Shown piece after piece: positions 58,801 to 64,000 of a stretch of 64,000 nucleotides of DNA; position 1 is the first letter of the stretch, and each line of letters starts with the position of its first letter. Under the pieces are notes generated by a model that had not been told where the DNA came from, ran no database searches, and saw only the letters and a list, made by a program, of their open reading frames with translations. Location of the stretch: positions 62,001 through 126,000 of the forward strand of contig JAFXSM010000011.1 in the NCBI GenBank assembly GCA_017525605.1, in the 5' to 3' direction. The stretch is from Treponema sp. (GTDB lineage: Bacteria; Spirochaetota; Spirochaetia; Treponematales; Treponemataceae). The position numbers and the translations under genes were made by a program.

Positions 58801-61800
58801 GGACCGTCAGGCATATTATTCGAGTAGATTGAGGCATCCCAAGACCAAATCTGACCAGATTTGTTGAATGACTCAGGCATATCATCTCCGTCGTCTTTTT
58901 TCTCATCAAATTTGAACTTGCCGACATAATCACCCTTGTTTGATTCCGACGTATTCTGCGAGTTATTTGCGTCGATGATCTGAGCAATCGGGAAGTATGC
59001 ACTTGTCTGTGTTTTGTCAGTAAGCTCTCCGTCAAATGTGACAGTCTTTCCGCTGATTTCAGTAATCTTTTTGTAAACTCCGCCGATTTCGATTAAACCG
59101 CCTTTGCGTACATGGTCACCGAGAGCAGCATCTGCCGTAAACTGATTATTCGCTGGCATCGTTCCAGTTGCCTTTTTTGCCCAAAGAGAGTATGTCTTCG
59201 TTTCTGTTCCAACTTTCTGAGTAATCGTTCGCGCGGTAAGACCATCCATCTTGACTCGGGCATTTCTGTAAACGTCCTTCTCAGTATTTGTCGCTTTTGC
59301 ATTTGGAATGAGCGGATCAAGAATGATTCTGTCTGTGTCAGTCTGCGTGTCACCGATTTTTCTCATGTAGTAGAACGCGATATATTCCACGCCTGATTCT
59401 GTATCCTCTGATTCACCTGAAAGAGTGAAGAACGAGTTATAGTTTTCGATTGTATTTTCCGCATCTTCAGAGAATGTTGATTCAGGTCCCTTTATATTTG
59501 TAAGGGTCGGAGCCGTGTTGTCGATTATCACGCTGAATGTCATTTTTGAAGTGTTGTTCGTGTTGTCCTTTGCACTTACCGTGTACGAATGCTCTCCGCT
59601 TACATCACTCATCGGAACAATCATCTTGATAGTCTTTTTGTCCGTACCCGTCGCTTCTTTTACGATTCCAGAAACAATGCTAGATCCTTCCATTGCTGTA
59701 ATTTCGTCAATCTGCGCATCGTCCTTAGCAGTAACGACGATGTACCACTGGCCTTTCAGATACATATCCGCCGTGTAAGACTGCTCGACTGTAGGAGTTG
59801 ATGAAAGCGATGGTGTACCGCTGAACTGAGCAATCTTGTACTCGAACTGCGGAACTCCGCTTGAAACATGAATGTGGATGATGTTGTCCCCGTCCGACCA
59901 TGCGCCGAACTTGTTGTTCGAGTTCACGCCGCACACACGGAGTTTAATGTCGTTCGTTTTATTGATATCGCTTGAGTTAAGCTCGCCATGCTCATTTATA
60001 GAGAAGTTCCATGAAGCAGAGCCGTTCGCCTTGATTCCCCACCAGTTTGTCATGTCGCTTTCAGAAGAGAATCCGTATTTGCGCAAGAGTTCAGCTTTCT
60101 TGGTCATTGTTGCGTCATCATCGCCAGTAAGAGCGGTGATTGCGGTGTATTCACTTCCGAGAATATCTTGAGCCGTTACGACTGTGTAAGCTTTCTTCTC
60201 CTCTCCAGTCGAATCAGTATATTTGAGACTTGAAACATAATCTTTTGTGAATGAAGTTGCATCATCCTTTACAAACTGGAAGTAAACTTCCTTCGCAGTA
60301 GCATCTCCGTATGGAATTATAGACTGGCCGGTAGCACGTATAGTTCCGCCGAGAGTTGCGTAAGCTGTGCCGGCAGCATAATCCTTTTTTGTCGGATAAG
60401 AGAATGTCGTCTGAGGTCTGTCTCCGTCAGGGTCGTGGTTAATGACGTAATCGGTCAGAATCGTGTAGTTTCCGATTCTATCCGTCGCCATAAAGTAAAT
60501 ATGGAGAGGATAGATTCCGTCAACCGCAGTTGTATAATTGCCGTTGTCGAAAATATCGAGCAGAGGGTTTCCGGCTGCAAATGTCGTTTTTGCAGATTTC
60601 TCTTCATCTGAAACGCCTGAATCATCAAAGACAAACTCCCAATTCTTTACGGTTTTGTCCGTTTTCATGTAGTCGTTCCATGTGAGAGTGTCCTTCAAAT
60701 TCTTCAGCACATCATCTGTTATTTCTGAATCCGAAGAAACTGTCTGATTCTTATTAGGTATCGCCCACTTGATTGTATCTGTGTCGGCGGCACCTTCATC
60801 GAATGCAGTTCCGGCAATTGTTACCGCCTGAGTTTCACGAGAACCGTTTACAGGCTTTGTGACAAGAATCTCCGGTGGCGTATTGTCCACCATGAACGAG
60901 TAAGTGCTTGTAGTGGCATTTCCTATGCGGTCTGTTATCGTTACTGATACGGTGACTTGAATTGTTCCCCAAGGCTTCGTATCAACAACCCCTGTTGTCC
61001 ATTCAGCGGAAGTTTCGTCAGTCGTGCCAGTCCAACCTTCCGGAGTTGAGAGAGTTGTAAGCGTAGTTGTGACACTGTTTACAGTCTTCGTGAACGTTGC
61101 GCTCATGCTTGCAATTCCGCTCGCGTCTCTTCCCGTAAAGTAGAATTTAACGTAACGTCTGTCCGTTCCGCCTGCAATAAAGCTTGCGTTCAAGTTTGAG
61201 TTTTCGCTTCCAGTGTCGAACTCGTTTCCAGAGAAGTCTTTCGCGACATCTGTAGCAGCTTCATCCGAATACGGAACGCCTTTTCCAACGCCCGGAGTCG
61301 GGTTCTTGCTGTCTGATTTGTAGACGAACTGCTTTTCGTCCCAAGAAGCATAACTTTTGTTCTTGACGAGAATCTTCGGATTTTTAAGTTTGTCGTTCGT
61401 ACCAGTAGTTGCGTTGGCTGGCACAGAAGTGTATTTCGTCCAGAATGTCTGTCCGCCGTTGTCTTCTATGTAGATATAGACAGTTTTTTCGCCATCGATT
61501 GTGATAGATGGCTCGAACGTGAAGTCGCCGGAAGAAGAAGCATAATTTGTCGTAGGCTCAGTTTCACCTTCTGCGCCAGTGTATGATTCTTCCGTGATGT
61601 AAAGTTTTCTGACAACTTTGTCGCCAAGAGAAGCATCATCATCGCTTATGCGTCCAGTTACTTGAGAATTTGTTCCCTGTCTCAAAAGGAATTTTCCGAG
61701 TTTTTCGTTCCATTCGATGTTGTTGAAGTTCACCTTCGGGCGGTCTGAATCCTGGGAAACCTTGATGCTCACCGCGTCCGATTCTTTCACATTTCCGGCA

Positions 61801-64000
61801 GAGTCGGTTCCCACCGCGCGAAGCTGGTATTCAGTGTTGTCAGAAAGTTTTGTGGTGTCGAAGCCTTCGACTTTGAACGTGTAGCTTCCGCTCAATTCAA
61901 GCTTTGACATTATCGTCGAAGCATCTGTCCAAGCAGTGTCGCTTGCTTTTTTGTATTCGATTCTTGTGATTGCAGTTCCCGGCAAAACGTTCGTGTCGTT
62001 GATTGTTCCTTCGAGCGTGATTGTTCCGTTAATCTGAGTTCCAAGAGTTGACTCCTCGTCCTCAACGTCGGTCTCCGCGTCGGACGGAGCTGTAAGAGTG
62101 ACCGAGTCAAGCTGAGTGTCGATGATTACCGTTGCAGCATTGATTGACTTTGTGTTTCCGATGCCAGCACAGTCTTTTGCTTCGAGCGAGACAGAAACCG
62201 TATCCCCGTTAGCGGCTCCCTCAAAGAATTTGTCATTTTTTACGGTCGCTTTCCAAGTCCATTTTTTGTCGCCGTCATCTTTTGTGATTTCGAGCGTTCC
62301 GAACTCGTTCGTTGTTTTTCCGCCGGCAGCATCATTCTTGACGGTGATTTCGTTTTCTCCCTGTTTGAGCGTGATGCTGTAAAGACCTGAGTCCTCATCA
62401 CTTGCTTCTCCAGTGAATTCAAGCGTTGTATTTTCGGCTTTGTTCGTGTATTTGATACCGTCAACATTTGATTTTGCGTACGGAGTTGTCTGGTCAACGT
62501 TCAGGGAGATGTTGTGGAATGTGCTTTCAGTTCCGTTCACGGTAGTCGTTACCGAATCCCAGTCGGCATTTCCGACATTATCAACGATAACGAAGATAAG
62601 GTAGTTTTTGCCCGTGCTGAATCCAGAGAGAACTGAATTGAAGTTAGTATAAATGGAAGCATAATTCTTTCCAGAAATAGTTCCGCTCGTACCATTCGTC
62701 TTATCAAAATAGCCGTCGTATGCTTTAGAGTCCTCATCTGTACCGCCGAGTGTAATATTTTTGTTCTCGGCATTTTTGAGCTGACCTGTGTAGAATACGC
62801 GACGAGTTTTGTCAGCATCCACAACTCCAGGAGCGAAAGAGCCTGTTTTGTCAGTTTTGTATTTTTTGAGGAAGTCCTTAGCCTTGTCGTTAAGTTTTTC
62901 CTGCAAGTTAGCCTCGGCCACTCCAGCAAAATCGGACTCGGAAATAACTTTGTAGTAAATCATTGCGACACCGCTAGCTTTGTCGTCAACGGTTCCGCGG
63001 ATTTTGATTGTCTTTGAGTTTCCGTAAGTTCCATCGGCATACTTTCCGCCGACATCTATATCGAGAGCGTTATCCCAGAGTTTTTTATTGTTAGAATCGA
63101 CCGTATTTTCATCAATGTCGTCGTTGTCGTTCTCGCCAATTCGGAAGAACACATCCTTCTGTTTCGTGTCGATTGCGTGGATAAGAGTCGGAGCTGCGTT
63201 GTCGAATTTTACGGTGAGTTTCTCATCTTTCGTGTTGCCCGCGTTGTCTGTCACCGTGAGCGTAAGTTCCACAGAATCAGAGTCCGTGTAAGAAGAAAGG
63301 TCGATGTCGGTAATCGGAAGAGAAGTGATGTCCTTTCCGTCACGCTTCGAAACGATTTCCCTTGTTCCGTCAGAAACGACAATCGACTTGATTCCAGATT
63401 TTGCGTCCTGAACGGAGCCAGTGATAGAGAATTTCTTTCCGGCATTGGCATTTTCTGAATCAGCAGCGTTGTGCGCATAGTAAACGGTCGTATCAACATT
63501 GTTGATTTTCTCGGTCTTCTCGTAAACGCTGTATTTGTCGCTTTCGTCAGAAAGAGCAACGCCCTTGGTTACAGGATCAACAGCGTCAACGTCAATGCTG
63601 AAGAGTTTCGTAGTCGCCTTGTTTCCCGCATTGTCGGTGACGGTCGCTTTTACGGCGTATGTTTTGTCTTCGAGATTTGCAAGGAATGTAGAAGGAATCG
63701 TTGCGCTCCAGTTTGCAAATGAATCTGTTGAAGTTGCATCTACAGTCGCCTTGACTTCGCTCTTTCCGTCTTCCGTAACAGTAAGTACCACTGAATAAAC
63801 ACCGGATGAATCGTCCTCAGACGTTCCTGTAACGGTAATCGGGAGGGATTTATTCGAATACTGGCTTCCGCTCTGGTTAGAGCTTACAGTCGGAACTTCC
63901 GAGTCGATGTAAATGTCGAAAGTCTTTTCCGCGCTCTCGTTTCCTGCATAGTCAACTGCAACGAGTTTCACAGTGTTCGGAACAGCTTCGGAGTCTTTGA
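55836..64000 (-). CDS. Giant Ig-like/beta-propeller surface protein (5' partial)
   Basis: The frame is open to the window edge, so at least 2,721 residues with no start visible. About ten Ig-like (cadherin/Big-type) modules follow one another, each closing with a D-x-x-GN ... VDNTxP pattern (VTDNAGNKATTK, ITDRIGNATTSTYSFMVDNTPPE, SAKDNTNNTSKMTFSVIIDNTAP). An IPT/TIG-like domain (YDADASAGEKITINGFNLISG) comes next. The last ~500 residues are propeller-like (VAFDASGNIYAVAT, GIHIAYYTTGSGDLKYAYL, NYVPYISYYNGS). This is the plan of a secreted or surface adhesin. The end has no sorting motif I know. Confidence 0.85.
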   Translation of the reverse strand, partial: KDSEAVPNTVKLVAVDYAGNESAEKTFDIYIDSEVPTVSSNQSGSQYSNKSLPITVTGTSEDDSSGVYSVVLTVTEDGKSEVKATVDATSTDSFANWSATIPSTFLANLEDKTYAVKATVTDNAGNKATTKLFSIDVDAVDPVTKGVALSDESDKYSVYEKTEKINNVDTTVYYAHNAADSENANAGKKFSITGSVQDAKSGIKSIVVSDGTREIVSKRDGKDITSLPITDIDLSSYTDSDSVELTLTVTDNAGNTKDEKLTVKFDNAAPTLIHAIDTKQKDVFFRIGENDNDDIDENTVDSNNKKLWDNALDIDVGGKYADGTYGNSKTIKIRGTVDDKASGVAMIYYKVISESDFAGVAEANLQEKLNDKAKDFLKKYKTDKTGSFAPGVVDADKTRRVFYTGQLKNAENKNITLGGTDEDSKAYDGYFDKTNGTSGTISGKNYASIYTNFNSVLSGFSTGKNYLIFVIVDNVGNADWDSVTTTVNGTESTFHNISLNVDQTTPYAKSNVDGIKYTNKAENTTLEFTGEASDEDSGLYSITLKQGENEITVKNDAAGGKTTNEFGTLEITKDDGDKKWTWKATVKNDKFFEGAANGDTVSVSLEAKDCAGIGNTKSINAATVIIDTQLDSVTLTAPSDAETDVEDEESTLGTQINGTITLEGTINDTNVLPGTAITRIEYKKASDTAWTDASTIMSKLELSGSYTFKVEGFDTTKLSDNTEYQLRAVGTDSAGNVKESDAVSIKVSQDSDRPKVNFNNIEWNEKLGKFLLRQGTNSQVTGRISDDDASLGDKVVRKLYITEESYTGAEGETEPTTNYASSSGDFTFEPSITIDGEKTVYIYIEDNGGQTFWTKYTSVPANATTGTNDKLKNPKILVKNKSYASWDEKQFVYKSDSKNPTPGVGKGVPYSDEAATDVAKDFSGNEFDTGSENSNLNASFIAGGTDRRYVKFYFTGRDASGIASMSATFTKTVNSVTTTLTTLSTPEGWTGTTDETSAEWTTGVVDTKPWGTIQVTVSVTITDRIGNATTSTYSFMVDNTPPEILVTKPVNGSRETQAVTIAGTAFDEGAADTDTIKWAIPNKNQTVSSDSEITDDVLKNLKDTLTWNDYMKTDKTVKNWEFVFDDSGVSDEEKSAKTTFAAGNPLLDIFDNGNYTTAVDGIYPLHIYFMATDRIGNYTILTDYVINHDPDGDRPQTTFSYPTKKDYAAGTAYATLGGTIRATGQSIIPYGDATAKEVYFQFVKDDATSFTKDYVSSLKYTDSTGEEKKAYTVVTAQDILGSEYTAITALTGDDDATMTKKAELLRKYGFSSESDMTNWWGIKANGSASWNFSINEHGELNSSDINKTNDIKLRVCGVNSNNKFGAWSDGDNIIHIHVSSGVPQFEYKIAQFSGTPSLSSTPTVEQSYTADMYLKGQWYIVVTAKDDAQIDEITAMEGSSIVSGIVKEATGTDKKTIKMIVPMSDVSGEHSYTVSAKDNTNNTSKMTFSVIIDNTAPTLTNIKGPESTFSEDAENTIENYNSFFTLSGESEDTESGVEYIAFYYMRKIGDTQTDTDRIILDPLIPNAKATNTEKDVYRNARVKMDGLTARTITQKVGTETKTYSLWAKKATGTMPANNQFTADAALGDHVRKGGLIEIGGVYKKITEISGKTVTFDGELTDKTQTSAYFPIAQIIDANNSQNTSESNKGDYVGKFKFDEKKDDGDDMPESFNKSGQIWSWDASIYSNNMPDGPVSLVVLAFDKAGNVNGKTYSAKVANNAPRLSKVHLGTDLNHGGTYSDNEFETYNIIAKTGANEKVFTLTTASYSEFAEDSAGKWQEIESTRKAFTVKRNLAVLPEFVGGNGEIKLVFNANDTTTAADGKQTGTAVSKTGTITTSNDDKHKIVGDYWQLSTELGTDATKKVSFTFWDSTEQTICGTDSLYAFLRVEDLVVAQSDSIAPNVVVYPFEWNQAGSGTYTDEAGDRHFKNNLYYASGSNSPLGHIELEGDLPADTFKATTTSGEYDRDPKVSGKIVLRGTAFDETLLKSLSFSMTDFDSSVTTPIELATYTNGVWTNKKTNAIGTNSYEVTVTDEYLSQNGHKANWEIAIDTAHLKDTTKLDAVFTVLANDDAATSHLSSDTANAASGRGEAGTTDATKHKPTYQMDVVPYITDIETQVTKYAGAEFGRAASGAYSVYYDADASAGEKITINGFNLISGTTKPIVNVGDKTLTVTNGKYNKSSIEATIGSDTVSGKLSVQVATGLVTLNNENASPTIAAGVANMSDENGHYNSQANGKNNNRLTDDVELAVWELGNFVNQADITSPMMKMSASGDWYMSYGYGVPSMYVNKNGTTTEVDYSYNKFHNTNVAFDASGNIYAVATNTDRIGDDSSKFALYSRAANVSNSYSEWRNYSSYAYTSSWKGKSLLEYAYNENTGIYNINRVQRPKIAVSGTTASTKIFIGYYDSNNAAKPVKVRYGTIGNNNLFNDGTLTTGWNGNVSDNNNHYDYYQTVADKDSTHKGGEYTAVGFIPSGMGGATSDVGVVAWYDAENSCLVYSYCEDPANGSKNKWQYNAIVLDSDYAGWYVDMAVDAGGGIHIAYYTTGSGDLKYAYLPRYNSTLADAKVVTVDSYLSTGTQISINTRNDGTAASPNYVPYISYYNGSLDQTKNSVRVAWRTSSAVQNGTDSDKATGNWQFMSVPCSSVPDNAVVCNGVPTGGTYANKVVLGFKTDKKYVRAVLK

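Overview
The window looks like chromosomal DNA from a host- or gut-associated spirochaete of the genus Treponema. The basis is a groES without groEL beside a short sigma-70 factor, a 608-residue AlaRS without its C-terminal domain, an rpoN-hpf-hprK-ptsH block, many lipoproteins and large envelope proteins, and no rRNA or phage genes. This assignment rests on gene content and family recognition, not on a database search.

Layout. 1-8.9 kb holds housekeeping genes: recG (5' cut by the window edge), a group-2-like sigma-70 factor with a textbook sigma-54 promoter, groES, a TPR lipoprotein, nusB, a SurA-like PPIase and alaS. 9-14.3 kb holds a membrane-anchored OmpA-domain protein, pgsA, an unknown membrane protein, a cytidylate-kinase-like protein and a Nudix hydrolase. 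14.5-21.2 kb is a five-gene operon of mosaic, repeat-rich envelope proteins (two lipoproteins, two LysM-like proteins and one hybrid), three of which share the C-terminus IDAK. 21.3-26.6 kb holds holA, lexA, ptsH, hprK, hpf and rpoN. 26.6-38.7 kb holds a DUF1015 protein, recQ, tRNA-Leu(CAA), a ComM/YifB ATPase, a PHP phosphoesterase, a double cyclic-nucleotide-binding protein, dgt, a flavodoxin-like reductase, an AraC regulator and a MATE exporter.

38.7-44.4 kb is the accessory zone. A TnpB-encoding element of 1,617 bp, with terminal inverted repeats and an 8-bp target duplication, has split an XRE regulator gene. After it come two small envelope genes, one apparently frameshifted and also ending in IDAK. 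An AAA/DUF4143 ATPase follows, set between direct repeats, then degenerate tandem repeats. 44.4-54.6 kb holds a DXS-like/nitroreductase pair and a five-gene alpha-galactoside operon (porin, GH36 alpha-galactosidase, glycosyltransferase-like protein, TetR regulator, GPH symporter). That operon has a recognisable promoter, a candidate operator and an upstream G9 tract. The window ends with an Rpn-family nuclease and the last ~2,720 residues of a giant Ig-like/beta-propeller surface protein.

The strongest points for follow-up are the TIR-bounded TnpB element, the sigma-54 promoter of the second sigma factor (formally like the Borrelia RpoN-RpoS relay), the mosaic IDAK-tailed envelope operon, the poly-G tract at the porin promoter, and a LexA whose Ala-Gly cleavage site is replaced.
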